Source: Amorphochlora amoebiformis (Eukaryota; Cercozoa; Chlorarachniophyceae). Taken from it: 64,000 nt of DNA. The notes below the pieces were generated by a model. The model ran no database searches, was not told the origin of the DNA, and saw only the letters and a program-made list of their open reading frames with translations. The stretch spans positions 1,240,001-1,304,000 of the forward strand of contig BAAHQB010000015.1 of NCBI GenBank assembly GCA_054601695.1, read 5' to 3'. The translations under genes and the position numbers were made by a program. Every line of letters starts with the position of its first letter. Positions within the stretch are counted from its first letter, which is position 1. This document shows positions 1 to 54,057 of this stretch, one piece after another.

Positions 1-98
1 ATATATATATATATATATTAATATATATATATATATTAATACATATATATATACCAGAACACAAGACGCTATCATTTAACACACATCCATTCCTCTTC

Positions 99-142
<44 letters not shown>

Positions 143-290
143 CATACACATATATGTATATAAGATATATGCACTTATATAGTATACAATAAATACATAT
201 ATATATATATATATATTAATATATATTAATATATATATATATATACCAGAACACAAGACGCTATCATTTAACACACATCCATTCCTCTTC

Positions 291-328
<38 letters not shown>

Positions 329-452
329 ATATATACACATATATAGTATACAATAAATACATATATATATATATATATATATATATTAATATATATATAT
401 ATATATACCAGAACACAAGACGCTATCATTTAACACACATCCATTCCTCTTC

Positions 453-498
<46 letters not shown>

Positions 499-546
499 CA
501 CATATATATATATATAAGATATATGCACTTATATAGTATACAATAA

Positions 547-578
<32 letters not shown>

Positions 579-807
579 TAATATATATTAATATATATAT
601 ATATATATACCAGAACACAAGACGCTATCATTTACACACATCCATTCCTCTTCTACATATATATATATATACATACACATATATATATATAAGATATATG
701 CACTTATATAGTATACAATAAATACATATATATATATATATTAATATATATATATATATATACCAGAACACAAGACGCTATCATTTAACACACATCCATT
801 CCTCTTC

Positions 808-868
<61 letters not shown>

Positions 869-870
869 AA

Positions 871-915
<45 letters not shown>

Positions 916-937
916 TATATATATATATATATACCAG
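1..937 (+). repeat. Acceptor-edge array of the first visible MYST exon
   Basis: Five truncated copies of a unit begin at about 58, 250, 412, 614 and 767. Each has acceptor ccag, then about 44 bp of the exon's 5' part (CACAAGACGCTATC...), then breaks into (AT)n. The sixth copy at 938 is the complete exon. Unit length varies from about 150 to 200 bp because of the (AT)n spacers. The truncated copies have no donor site. Confidence 0.95.
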
Positions 938-1025
938 AACACAAGACGCTATCATTTAACACACATCCATTCCTCTTCTACATCCTCTGCGAGGTCGTTT
1001 TAACATATATATATAACATACATAT

Positions 1026-1074
<49 letters not shown>

Positions 1075-1101
1075 GTATATATATATATATATAAATGGTT
1101 G

Positions 1102-1133
<32 letters not shown>

Positions 1134-1210
1134 CATATATACATATGTATATATATCCTCTTCTACATCCTCTGCGAGGTCGTTTTTAACATATATATCA
1201 GTAAACATAC

Positions 1211-1251
<41 letters not shown>

Positions 1252-1345
1252 TGTGGTTGTATATACATACACATATATATATGTATATATATATGTATAT
1301 ACATCATCTTCTACATCCTCTGCGAGGTCGTTTTAACATATATAG

Positions 1346-1439
<94 letters not shown>

Positions 1440-1490
1440 CATCCTCTTCTACATCCTCTGCGAGGTCGTTTTTAACATATATATCAGTAA

Positions 1491-1586
<96 letters not shown>

Positions 1587-1643
1587 GTATATACATCCTC
1601 TTCTACGTCCTCTGCGAGGTCGTTTTAACATATATATCAGTAA

Positions 1644-1675
<32 letters not shown>

Positions 1676-1803
1676 GTAGATGTGGTTGTATATATATATA
1701 TACATATAATATATATATATGTAATATACATATATATATATATATGTATATATATTATGCGAGTATATGTGTTTGTGTGTATGTATGTGTATGTGTTCAA
1801 ATG

Positions 1804-1844
<41 letters not shown>

Positions 1845-1924
1845 TGGAGAATATATACATATATACGTATACATACATGTACACACACATACACATATAT
1901 ATATGTATATTATATATGTATAAA

Positions 1925-1988
<64 letters not shown>

Positions 1989-2012
1989 TACATTATATAC
2001 ATACATGAATAC

Positions 2013-2043
<31 letters not shown>

Positions 2044-2121
2044 GAACAACAATAATAATAATACCAGAAACAACAATAATAATAATAAGATATGTTCTAA
2101 GAATTCGTCATTGAAATAATA

Positions 2122-2159
<38 letters not shown>

Positions 2160-2188
2160 CATATATATATATGCATATATATACATAC

Positions 2189-2222
<34 letters not shown>

Positions 2223-2286
2223 GTTACATCCATGTCAGGTGACCCCAAAAGGATGTGTAATGATCGGATACTTCTCCAATACATAC

Positions 2287-2353
<67 letters not shown>

Positions 2354-2941
2354 CATATAAAAACATACATATATAAATATATACATATATGTTACATCCA
2401 TGTCAGGTGACCCCAAAAGGATGTGTAATGGTCGGATACTTCTCCAAAGAGAAGTTCTCAGAACACAATTACAATTTAGCATGTATCTGCACGGTAAGAA
2501 TACCGCAAAAATAAATACCGCAAAATATACCGCAAAAATACCGCAAAATTAAAAAGATTTCGCAGAATGGCTGAGAGAAAGAGAGAGAGAGAGAGATGTA
2601 GAGAGAGAGATAGAGAGAGGGATAGAGAGAAAGAGAGAGGGGAGGGCAAGTGAGAAAGATTCTAGGAGAGCTAGTGAGAAAGATTCTAGGAGAGCTAGTG
2701 AGAGAAAGAGAGAGGGGGAGGGCAAGTGAGAAATATTCTAGGAGAGCTAGTGAGAATGATTCTAGGAGAGCTAGTGAGAGAAAGAGAGCGGGGAGGGCAA
2801 GTGAGAAATATTCTAGGAGAGCTAGTGAGAGAAAGAGAGAGGGATAGTGAGGGAGAGTGGGAGAGAGGGATAGTGGGACAGAGAGGGGCGGGAGATAGAG
2901 AGAGAGGGGAGAGAGAGAGAGAGATAGAGGAGAGGAGAGAG

Positions 2942-2973
<32 letters not shown>

Positions 2974-3056
2974 GGAGAGAGAGAGAGAGAGGGAGAGAGA
3001 GAGAGAGGAGAGAGAGAGAAAGAGGAGAGAGAGAGAGAGGAGAGAGAGAAAAAGAG

Positions 3057-3134
<78 letters not shown>

Positions 3135-3290
3135 GAGAGAGAGGAAAGCTCTCTCTCACCATCTCTATCTCTTTTTCTCTCACTATCCCTCTCTCTATTT
3201 CCCTCTCTCTCTCTCTTTCACCATCCCTCTCTCTCTCTCTCTGACTACCCTCTCTCTCACACACACACACAATCCCTCTATCTCTCTCTC

Positions 3291-3338
<48 letters not shown>

Positions 3339-3466
3339 CTCTCTCCTCTCTCTCTATACGCCGGGGGGGAGAAAGAGTGAGCGAGTAGCAGAGAGAGGGG
3401 GAGAGAGTGAGAGAGAGAGCGAGATGGAGATAGATAGAGAGAAAGAGGAGTGCATATATACATATA

Positions 3467-3509
<43 letters not shown>

Positions 3510-3729
3510 TGCATAGATATCTATATATCTATATATCTACACAATAGATGTATATATATATATATACCATAGTTATAGTATATAATATATATATATATAT
3601 AATACATATATATATATATATGTATATATATAGATATATATGTATATATATATATATATATATATAACTATCAGCTACCTTGCCACCAGAAGAAGGGCTT
3701 CGGCAAGTTCCTTATCTCAATGTCTTATG

Positions 3730-3809
<80 letters not shown>

Positions 3810-3996
3810 GACATATATATATATATAATGTATATATATATATTATATATATATATATGTATATATATAAGCTCCTTATCTCAATGTCTTATGAGGTATA
3901 TATATTATAGATATATATATATATATAATTATGAGGTATATATATATATATTATATATATATATAAGCTCCTTATCTCAATGTCTTAAGAGGTATA

Positions 3997-4049
<53 letters not shown>

Positions 4050-4163
4050 CTTATCTCAATGTCTTATGAGTTTTACATACACATATATATATGTATATAT
4101 ATATATATATAGTATATATATATATATATACATATGAGTTCCTTATCTCAATGTCTTATGAGG

Positions 4164-4235
<72 letters not shown>

Positions 4236-4260
4236 GAGTTCCTTATCTCAATGTCTTATG

Positions 4261-4303
<43 letters not shown>

Positions 4304-5008
4304 TATATATATATATATATATATTATATATTTATATATATATATAAATTCCTTATCTCAATGTCTTATGAGGTATATATATATATATATAATATATATA
4401 TATGTACGTGTGTATGTGTATATATATGTGTGTATTTACATGTTTAAATGTATGTATATGTATATATGTGTGTGTGTGTGAATGTGTATATTAACATGTT
4501 TAAATATATATATGTATATATATATATGTATATGTGTGTATGTATATATTGTCCGTGTAATTATATATATGTATGTATGTATGTATGATATATAAATAAT
4601 ATATATATATATATGTGTGTGTATATATCTGGATATATAATATATATATATATATATATGTATCAGCTATCAAAGATTGAAGGACGCAGCGGATCGCCAG
4701 AGACCCCAATATCAGACCTTGGCCAACAAGTCATATATCTATATACATATATCTATATATCTATGTACATGTATCTATATATCTATGTATGTATATATAT
4801 GTATATATCTATATATACATGTATATATCTATGTATATGTATATTCGTATACCCCAATATCAGACATAGGCCAACAAGTCATATATCTATATACATATAT
4901 CTATATATCTATATACATATATCTGCATATCTATATATATATGTATATCTATATATATGTATATGTATATACGTATAACCCAATATCAGGCCTAGGCCAA
5001 CAAGTCAT

Positions 5009-5064
<56 letters not shown>

Positions 5065-5093
5065 GTATACCCCAATATCAGACCTAGGCCACG

Positions 5094-5142
<49 letters not shown>

Positions 5143-5163
5143 CGGGGGGGGGGGGGTATACAT

Positions 5164-5205
<42 letters not shown>

Positions 5206-5349
5206 CATATATATATATATATGTGTGTATATATATATAATTTATATATATTTAATATGTATATATATATATTACATAATATATATATATATATATGTAT
5301 AACATTGAGACTCCAATATCAGTCCTAAGCCGACAAATTATACATGTAC

Positions 5350-5400
<51 letters not shown>

Positions 5401-5510
5401 CCATACATCTGTCTGTGTGTACATAGATATGTATATATGATATGTTTACATTGAAACCCTAATATCAGGCGTAGGCCAACAATCATATGTACATTTACAT
5501 ATGTACACAT

Positions 5511-5554
<44 letters not shown>

Positions 5555-5694
5555 TGTATATATTTATTTATATATTACACATACTACATACATGTATATA
5601 CATATATATATGTATTTGTGTATGTGTGTGTGTGTGTAAGCACATTCATATACATATATCTACATATATATATATATATATATATATATACATG

Positions 5695-5734
<40 letters not shown>

Positions 5735-5746
5735 CATAATATGTGC

Positions 5747-5784
<38 letters not shown>

Positions 5785-5889
5785 TATAGATATGATATTC
5801 TGAATTATATATAGGCATATAACAGCTACTGGAAGGCCAACTTGATTGAAATCCTATCGGTATGTATTAAATATACTATATACATATAC

Positions 5890-5927
<38 letters not shown>

Positions 5928-5988
5928 CCTATTGGTATGTATTAAATATACTATATCTATAAAACAATTATGTACATATACATAATAT

Positions 5989-6034
<46 letters not shown>

Positions 6035-6087
6035 ATATATATATGTATTAAATATACTATATCTATAAAATAATTATGTACATATAC

Positions 6088-6125
<38 letters not shown>

Positions 6126-6181
6126 TATCGGTATGTATTAAATATATTATGTCTATAAAATAATTATGTGCATATATAATA

Positions 6182-6220
<39 letters not shown>

Positions 6221-6474
6221 AAAGTATCAATATAAATACACGAGGGAACGCAGTTCGAGGAGTAGTATACACAGTTGGAAATACCTGGAGACCCCGGAGA
6301 TTCTTGGAGATCGTCACATCCGGTAGTACCCGGTAGTATCAGGTGGTATCCAGCAATACCCGGTAGTAACGGGGCCTCGAGGAGGCGTGATAAGCGTGAT
6401 GTCACGCCAATGTCACACGGCCAACCCGCACCCTCTTGTAGTGTAGACTATTTGTAGAACATATATATATATAT

Positions 6475-6514
<40 letters not shown>

Positions 6515-7260
6515 CATATTTATATGTATATGTATACATACACATATATAGATATGTATTACTTATACATAAAAATGCATACACTTACATACAATTAAAA
6601 ATAAATGCATTTAATATGTGAATTAACGTATATCAATATATGAATTAACGTATATCAATATATTTGTGTACATATTAACTAATTAATACTTATGTATTAT
6701 ATACCTGTATTTATGATTGGTGTAGGAGCGTAAGGAGGCTATTACGATCCAGGAGATCTGCAAAATCACGTTACCGACTTTCTATTTACATTTTTTCCCG
6801 ACTTTTTGACAATATTTTACCGACTTTTTACTAGATATTTGCCCGACTTTTTGCCAATGTTTTACAATTTTTACTCTTAAAACATTTTTCCCCGACTTTT
6901 TAACAATATTTTACCGACTTTTTACTAGATATTTGCCCGACTTTTTACCAATGTTTTACAGTTTTACAAATATTTCTACAAAAAAAAATTTCCCCGACTT
7001 TTTAATAATATTTTACCGACATTTTACTGGATATTTCCCGACACCTTACTAATATTTTACCGTTTTTTACTAATATTTCTATAAAAACATTTTTCCACGA
7101 CTTTTTAATAATATTTTACCGACATTTTACTAGATATTTCCCGACACCTTACTAGTATTTTACCGTTTTTTACTAATATTTTGGAGACTTCTTACGATTA
7201 GATTCTCTTCTCTTCCTTCTCTCTCTCTTTCCCTCTTTTTTACATCTCTTTCGTGCAATA

Positions 7261-7291
<31 letters not shown>

Positions 7292-7477
7292 ATATATGTA
7301 TATATACATATATATATATATGATATTTATTTACATCTATTAGATATTTGCATCGATATGCATGTATAAATACACATGTATATTTATATAGTATATGTAT
7401 ATATATATATATGTATCAGGTCAATGACCATGGAGAATGTCACACAGGTGATACTCATATAAACATCAATGTATTCA

Positions 7478-7514
<37 letters not shown>

Positions 7515-8310
7515 GTATATATATAAATATATATATATATGTATATATTTACATGCTTTATACATATATATAAAAGGGGTATAAATACGTTTATATTTTT
7601 ATGTGATATATATACATATATATACACATATATATATATATATATTATATATATATATGTTATACATATATATATATATGTTTGTATTAGATTTCACATA
7701 TTCCATAGACTCCATAGTTTCTGGATATCCTATGTTACGATCACACATATATAAGTATAAATATGTACATATAAACATATATACATATACAATATGTGTA
7801 TATATGTATATATGTATATATATATATATATATATATTTAGTATGTATATATATATATATTTATCTATACACACATATATACAATATATACATATATATT
7901 ATATCCCCAGACTCTGAAAATGCTGGACATCTTACACTATGATAACCGTGAGGGCCACCATATCGCAATCCCCGAGTCGATTATTAACAAATACAGGGAG
8001 AAAAAAGCCAACCTTCGAGCCAATAAGGTGTCTCCTTTTGCATTACGTTTGTATTTATATCTGTTTACCGTATGTGTAGAAAACTGTTTACATATGTATG
8101 TGCATGTCTATTTATATCTGTTTACGGTATGTGTAGACAACTGTTTACATATGTATGTGTATGTCTGTACAACATACATACATTCAAACACAAAATTCAT
8201 TCTCCTAGAATCGAGTCTACGTCCGTCCTTGCCAGCCGGAAAAACTGCGCTGGTACCCGTTTCATGCTCGGGAAATCAATAAGCGAGAACGCAAGAAGGA
8301 GCAGGCATAA
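938..8310 (+). CDS. MYST-family histone acetyltransferase, C-terminal half (5' truncated by window)
   Basis: Exons: 938-993, 2407-2493, 3675-3731, 4667-4729, 5815-5859, 6726-6769, 7420-7447, 7911-8027, 8209-8310 (TAA). Phases join without a break. The order follows the MYST catalytic domain: [14 protein letters not shown], then VGYFSKEK, then the acetyl-CoA loop [16 protein letters not shown], then [19 protein letters not shown], then [13 protein letters not shown], then a winged-helix-like [13 protein letters not shown], then [10 protein letters not shown] and a C-terminal [12 protein letters not shown] enzymes acetylate histone tails in the nucleus; the Esa1/Tip60 group resembles this C-terminus best. 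The Glu of SYE-LSK is in the place of the family's catalytic Glu. The zinc finger and any chromodomain would lie before position 1. Only the acceptor side of the first exon and beyond is visible. Every intron except the last few is filled with AT arrays, and several exon edges are repeated in them. Confidence 0.95.
994..1640 (+). repeat. Donor-edge array of the same MYST exon
   Basis: The last about 22 bp of the exon plus donor (TTCTACATCCTCTGCGAG|gtcgtt) recurs at about 1157, 1303, 1443 and 1595. Each copy is preceded by (AT)n instead of the exon's 5' half. These copies carry a donor but no acceptor. The intervening units share the segment cagtaaacatacat. Confidence 0.93.
2010..2094. repeat. 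AAT trinucleotide tract with ACA/ACC interruptions
   Basis: Two runs of (AAT)n are joined by a short caagaacaacaat segment, in a MYST intron. No coding signal. Confidence 0.85.
2239..2406 (+). repeat. Acceptor-edge copy of the VGYFSKEK exon
   Basis: An upstream copy of the acceptor (atgtcag) and the first about 41 bp of exon 2407-2493 breaks into (AT)n at the codon for the first Lys of SKEK. It differs from the true exon by one base (ATGATC versus ATGGTC). Confidence 0.92.
2570..3450. repeat. Large GA / CT / GA tract with a nested 24-bp minisatellite
   Basis: Positions 2570-3148 are nearly pure GA and include repeats of aggagagctagtgagaaaga between about 2640 and 2835. Positions 3149-3357 are CT, and about 3362-3450 is GA again. 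The switch makes an inverted purine/pyrimidine foldback. It lies in the MYST intron before the acetyl-CoA loop exon. Confidence 0.9.
3732..4375 (+). repeat. Donor-edge array of the acetyl-CoA-loop exon
   Basis: Six copies of TTCCTTATCTCAATGTCTTATGAG (split here by its donor gtatat) end at about 3895, 3991, 4070, 4163, 4262 and 4373. They are separated by (AT)n and follow the complete exon 3675-3731. The 4070 copy has lost the GT donor and the 3991 copy has TAAGAG. Confidence 0.93.
4730..5490 (+). repeat. Donor-edge array of the PETPISDLG exon
   Basis: The segment CCCAATATCAG..TAGGCCAACAA with donor gtcata is repeated at about 4853, 4979, 5070, 5310 and 5457. Copies are increasingly diverged with distance from exon 4667-4729. 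Spacers are (AT)n with tatctatata variants and one (G)n run at about 5144. Confidence 0.9.
6217..6461. mobile_element. Possible solo-LTR-like island (TGTT...AACA)
   Basis: A 245-bp non-repetitive block is embedded in (AT)n between two MYST exons. It begins TGTTAAAG and ends GTAGAACA, the short inverted TG..CA ends typical of LTRs. It contains TATAAATA near the start and several cccggtagta units. There is no coding frame of note. No second copy is visible in the window. Confidence 0.3.
6771..7195 (+). repeat. Minisatellite of CCGACTTTTT units in MYST intron
   Basis: About four diverged repeats of a unit of roughly 100-125 bp are built from ttttaccgactttttactagatatttgcc-type blocks. They lie downstream of exon 6726-6769. 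No AT array is present here, unlike the neighbouring introns. Confidence 0.8.
8048..8168 (+). repeat. 60-bp tandem duplication in last MYST intron
   Basis: Two nearly identical copies of tatttatatctgtttac..gtatgtgtag..aactgtttacatatgtatgtg lie between exons 7911-8027 and 8209-8310. Confidence 0.9.
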
Positions 8311-8958
8311 GAATTAATTTATATACCACGTCATACCCTTCTCATTATAATTTGGAGAGTTTCTAGAGTTTTGAAAAGTTCCTGGTGTATATATATACAC
8401 AACAGGAAAGCTGGCTATATCCTAGATATCTGTATATAGGACTAGTCTAGTCTGTCGTCATATTCATCTGTAACTACTAGAACACTAGTTAAATATTAAT
8501 CATTGTTTCGATTCAAAATTTAGCGTTTTTATCTAGTCAATAATTGGATTATTGCGGAGGATTATGATCATATACTACTCATGTACTATCAACACACAGT
8601 CTAGCTGATTCAACAAATTAATCTAGTAATTATTAGTCAGGCTAATATTCTACTAGGAAGGAATTGCCTTGATTTCCTAATATGACTTCGACACAACAGT
8701 TTAGCATTAAATTTCATGATAATCTCTAAGAATCTGACGAATCATGATGGCGAATTAGATGAGGCTCTAGATGCACTCTAGACACATGCCTCAGAGTGTG
8801 GGTACATTTTGACGACATACAGCTATCACTAGTATCAACGCAAAGTCGAGATTTTCTTTAATCTGATATATGCATACATAATATATATATATATATATAT
8901 GTACACACATGTGATATTATATATATATATATATATATACTTTATACTATTTATATAC

Positions 8959-8990
<32 letters not shown>

Positions 8991-9007
8991 GCATATATAT
9001 ATATATG

Positions 9008-9052
<45 letters not shown>

Positions 9053-9159
9053 TATTATTACACATATACACCCATACACCACAAACATATATCCACATAT
9101 ACACACCCCAAACAATGATATATACATACACCCTAAAAACCATACAACAAAAGCATACA
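8311..9159. other. Convergent intergenic region between MYST and SLC49 genes
   Basis: About 560 bp of ordinary AT-rich unique sequence (8311-8870) is followed by AT and CA repeats. No ORF with coding character and no RNA gene seen. The 3' ends and polyadenylation sites of both genes must lie here. Confidence 0.7.
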
Positions 9160-28116
<18,957 letters not shown>

Positions 28117-28509
28117 CTTTTCGGTCCTGGCGGGTAGGGCATGAGGGACTTGATTTTCGACATGTGCGAGCAAATTGATATTATCCATCGGTCTTTCCCT
28201 CTTTTTTTGGTAATCTTTTAGCATGTGAATTTTATACCTCGTCGTCTACTCTGTCGTATTGGGTATTTTCCATACCGGCCTCTATTCGAGGTGGAATCGG
28301 CAAGGGGGATAAAAATAAAAAGTGAGGGCCTCCCGCCGGAATGTCCAGAAAAGCCGACAAATTAATACGAAAAATTAGATTTTTCGTCTTTTCGTTAACA
28401 TGCTCTCATGTCAAACGTGACTCGAGGCCGGAATTTCTCCCACGTCGACACGGGCTCTTATTCTTCCGTTTGCCCGGGCTAGCAGCGGCCAGGTTGTTTT
28501 TTCCAGTTT
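28117..28509. promoter_or_regulatory. Divergent intergenic region, SLC49 (-) and lipase (+)
   Basis: A 393-bp non-repetitive region separates two opposite start codons. It must contain both promoters unless 5' UTR introns exist. T-rich and A-rich runs near 28200 and 28312 flank a GC-richer part. No canonical TATA box is convincing. Confidence 0.6.
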
Positions 28510-40249
<11,740 letters not shown>

Positions 40250-40982
40250 CCTTCTGGCTTCCGGGGCTCCAGTTTGGGACACGTGCCACATATGACTCCA
40301 CAAGATTGCATAATGCTATGCAGGCTTCAGGTCTTCCTACCTAGATTTTTTAGACTTCGGTCGGCGAGGAGCAATGCATCTTTAACACGAAGCACGGTTG
40401 GATGTCTGTTAGGGCTAACTTAGATAAAATTGTCTGAGGCACTCCCTGGCACATTACTTCTAGTACTTATGGTGGTTCTACTAGTAGTTATGGCTCGCTG
40501 CTGTTAGTTTTTGTTGATTATTGTCAGTTTGGATGTTTAAGTTTTATGTTATAAGTGTTGATAGACTGACTACAAAATCTGGATTATTCTAGTATTATAG
40601 TCTAGGCTAGTGAACTAGTAGTAGCTCTCCAGTCTCTAGCTAGTCTAGAGACTCTAGCATACCTGTAACGACGATCTACTCTAGTCTAGTATATACACTT
40701 AATATTATATCTAGTATATTTATAAGATACACAGATACAGTCCCGCACACATGCCAAATGTATTACATTGTCAGAATCGCAGCGGATAGGTCATGCATGA
40801 TGATAGCCCTAGTAGCAGGCACCAGAGGCTACTAGCCTGCCACGTCACGCCCAGTGACGGTCAATTTGTGACATCTCACTGAGTCACACCCACGTCGTCG
40901 CTATGTCACGCTCGTGTTGTGGATTCCGTTAGATTCCGAATGCCTGCCGCGAAGGGGTGACGGGTGCACTTCCGGAAAAAAA
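40250..40982. other. Intergenic region between lipase and SET genes
   Basis: About 730 bp of non-repetitive sequence lies between the lipase stop and the SET start. Short direct repeats of ctagtct/gtcacg type are seen. It holds the SET promoter; the start codon context is aaaaaaATGG. No convincing gene. Confidence 0.65.
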
Positions 40983-50385
<9,403 letters not shown>

Positions 50386-50960
50386 TGCCGGGTATCATGA
50401 TCTAATATATTTACATGTAAAAAGGATGAAGGCTTGGTTAATTAAGGGCTCGGCGGCTCAGTCTTAGCGTCAGTTTCGTTGCGCTATGATGCCCGAAATA
50501 CTTTGTGTTATCTAGATATTCATTGTGCAGATGAAAGAATAATCAATGATAAACTGATAAACATCTGTCTACTCTATCTACTTATATATCTACTAGATCT
50601 AGTAAATTATCTCCGATGAACATGCGTCGCGTTGTCATCAACCGTTGCATAAATGTAGTAAGAACTAGAGTAAATGTTCCATTGCACTCACTCTAGCACT
50701 CTTAGTCACTAAACTCAGTCTAGTCAGTTCACCAGTACCAGCAAAGCAAAAGGCTCCGTATTTACTAGATTTAGTTATTCTAGCTCAGGGATTTAATTTG
50801 GTTTGGGATCGCCATGCACTGATAACAATCTACAGTGATCACCGCTGGACAACATACACTATTGAATTGACTATAGATTCACTGTAAAAACACATTAATT
50901 AATGACGTAGTCTGAGGTTCAAGTTCTTCTATATAGAATAATATTGCCGAATAATCCTAT
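50386..50960. other. Convergent intergenic region between SET and WW genes
   Basis: About 575 bp of unique, moderately AT-rich sequence without microsatellites. Both genes end here; no other gene seen. Confidence 0.7.
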
Positions 50961-51195
50961 TCATACAGTGGCTTCTCCATGGGTTTCGATAGCGGACATC
51001 GAGGGGCTGTTGAGGTGTTTCTCACCTTCGAGTTCTGGATTTTTTTTTAATTTTTAAAACGATTTGTCAAATATAACGTTTTTATACATATTTGTAAAAC
51101 ACAGAAAATTTGTATTATGCACGAATAGGTATGTACTTGTAAACGTAGATATAATTACGCATATACATGTAGACACATAAATAGGCACATAACGC

Positions 51196-51242
<47 letters not shown>

Positions 51243-51268
51243 ATATTCTACACATATACATGCATATG

Positions 51269-51299
<31 letters not shown>

Positions 51300-51518
51300 T
51301 ATATATATATATATATATACATATATATTATTATGTGGAAATTATATATGACACATGTACATACATCTATTGTACATAAATATGCCCATATATATTTTTA
51401 TTAATACAATATATCTATTATAGATATACATACAATATGTATATTATTTACATATATACATACGCATACATACAAAATATACACATGTGCACATATCCAA
51501 AACACACACACACACACA

Positions 51519-51563
<45 letters not shown>

Positions 51564-51891
51564 CATATATTTTTTACACCGATTATCTTTCTGTGGGCAG
51601 CCTTTGAGGCCTCTTTCAAGGCATCTACGATATTCCTCTGTTCTAGAGCCTGTTAGATAACTTGAATCAGACACACATCATTCACAGTGCAATAACTTCT
51701 TGTGTTATGATCGAAATTCTTCTGTCCTGGAGCCCATTAGTTACTGGATCAGACATGCATCATTTATAGTGGAAAAACATCGTAACACCATACACACTCC
51801 GTGGACTTGTTTGTCTTGCTGTGTGAATTTGAATGGGTGTCTGGGTAAGTTGGACTGTGTATCTTTGCGTGTAATATGTAATATATAAGTA

Positions 51892-51924
<33 letters not shown>

Positions 51925-52065
51925 CATAACATATACTATATATATTATATATAACATATACTATATATATTATATGTATGATATATATATATATATATAT
52001 ATTACATATATATATATATATATACATTTTATATTTATATATATATATATGTATATATATGTATA

Positions 52066-52136
<71 letters not shown>

Positions 52137-52186
52137 ATATATATACATTTTATATTTATATATATATATATGTATATATATGTATA

Positions 52187-52239
<53 letters not shown>

Positions 52240-52337
52240 TGTAAATAAACCTCTTTTTGGTATCGCGGGACGTATATATATATATATATATTAGATATAT
52301 ACATGCATATGTAAATAGACCTCTTTTTGGTATCGCT

Positions 52338-52400
<63 letters not shown>

Positions 52401-52490
52401 TATGTAAATAGACCTCTTTTTGGTATCGCTGGACGTCCTTATGAATGCGCTGGATGTACTGCCTCAACTTTACATTCTCTTGCTTGACAG

Positions 52491-52525
<35 letters not shown>

Positions 52526-52576
52526 TGCCTCAACTTTACATTCTCTTGCTTGACAGTCCATATATATATTTATTTA

Positions 52577-52625
<49 letters not shown>

Positions 52626-52673
52626 ATGATAAATTTTTGCGTCAATAAGGTTATTGATTTTATATACGTGCAT

Positions 52674-52705
<32 letters not shown>

Positions 52706-52770
52706 TATGGTTTTATATATATAATATATATATGTAAAGGTATCTCTGTATTTACATATTTACATACTAA

Positions 52771-52810
<40 letters not shown>

Positions 52811-52821
52811 CATATAATATA

Positions 52822-52852
<31 letters not shown>

Positions 52853-53145
52853 AATATATATGTACATTGTAACATGATATATAGAATTTTTTGTATATGT
52901 TTTTATATATATAATTACATACATTCAAAAAACAAAAAAGTATTCTATATTTATATACATACACACTCTATGTATTTACATGTATATATTATAAATACAC
53001 ACGCATATATATTATACACACACACACACACACATAAGTACATATACCACACACAAGACCTGTATGTATGTATATATTCATCTATGTAATATATACACAC
53101 ACACACATAAAAATATATATATATACATATATATATATATGTATG

Positions 53146-53197
<52 letters not shown>

Positions 53198-53541
53198 GAA
53201 TACATAGACACACAACACGCATAAATCCGCATACATTAGCCATTGCAAATCTCCAATGTCGGAAGAACAAACATACCAACACTCGAAAATACCTTGCATT
53301 CCTTTTCTTTCTCCTTCTGCTTCACTAGTGACTCCGAAAGCTGTCACAAAACCAACCCGTGTTATGACTTCATACCCCTCTCCCCCTCCCTTCCTCGCTC
53401 ATTTTCTCTCTTTTTTTTTGTCGTATTCTCTTTTTCCTACGTCTTAGTATATGCTCTGTGATGTACCTATGAGTATTCAAAAAGTGTTATATCTCTCACA
53501 ACTCTAACACAAATCGATATATATATATATATGTATGTATA

Positions 53542-53586
<45 letters not shown>

Positions 53587-53793
53587 CACATACACACAAA
53601 CACACATAATATATACATTTATACTTACATGTTTATGCATTACATAACATGCATGTTTATGAAATACGTACATACATGTTCATGCAATATATACATATAT
53701 ACAGGTGTATACTTTTATATATACATATATGCATACATACATAAATAAATAGGTGTATGTATACTATATATATTATATATATATATATATGTA

Positions 53794-53842
<49 letters not shown>

Positions 53843-54002
53843 CATATCAATATGGCTATCTATGTATATACGTAATAACTCCATATATTATATATATATA
53901 TATATATATTTTATATGTTATATATATATATATACACATATATATATATATAGTATACGTCATCTTTCTTATTCAACATTTATGGTACCTGCTGTCCAAC
54001 GT

Positions 54003-54057
<55 letters not shown>

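Noticed and set aside
1069-2114. Long ORFs of I/Y/T/M/V/C/H residues on both strands, here and throughout the window
   Set aside because: They are translations of (AT)n, (CA)n and (GTAT)n microsatellites, open in several frames at once, with no conserved domain or normal composition.
2650-3270. Arg/Glu-rich and Ser/Leu-rich ORFs over GA and CT tracts (also 15099-15746, 24277-25494, 33011-33499)
   Set aside because: Low-complexity translation of purine/pyrimidine repeats inside introns.
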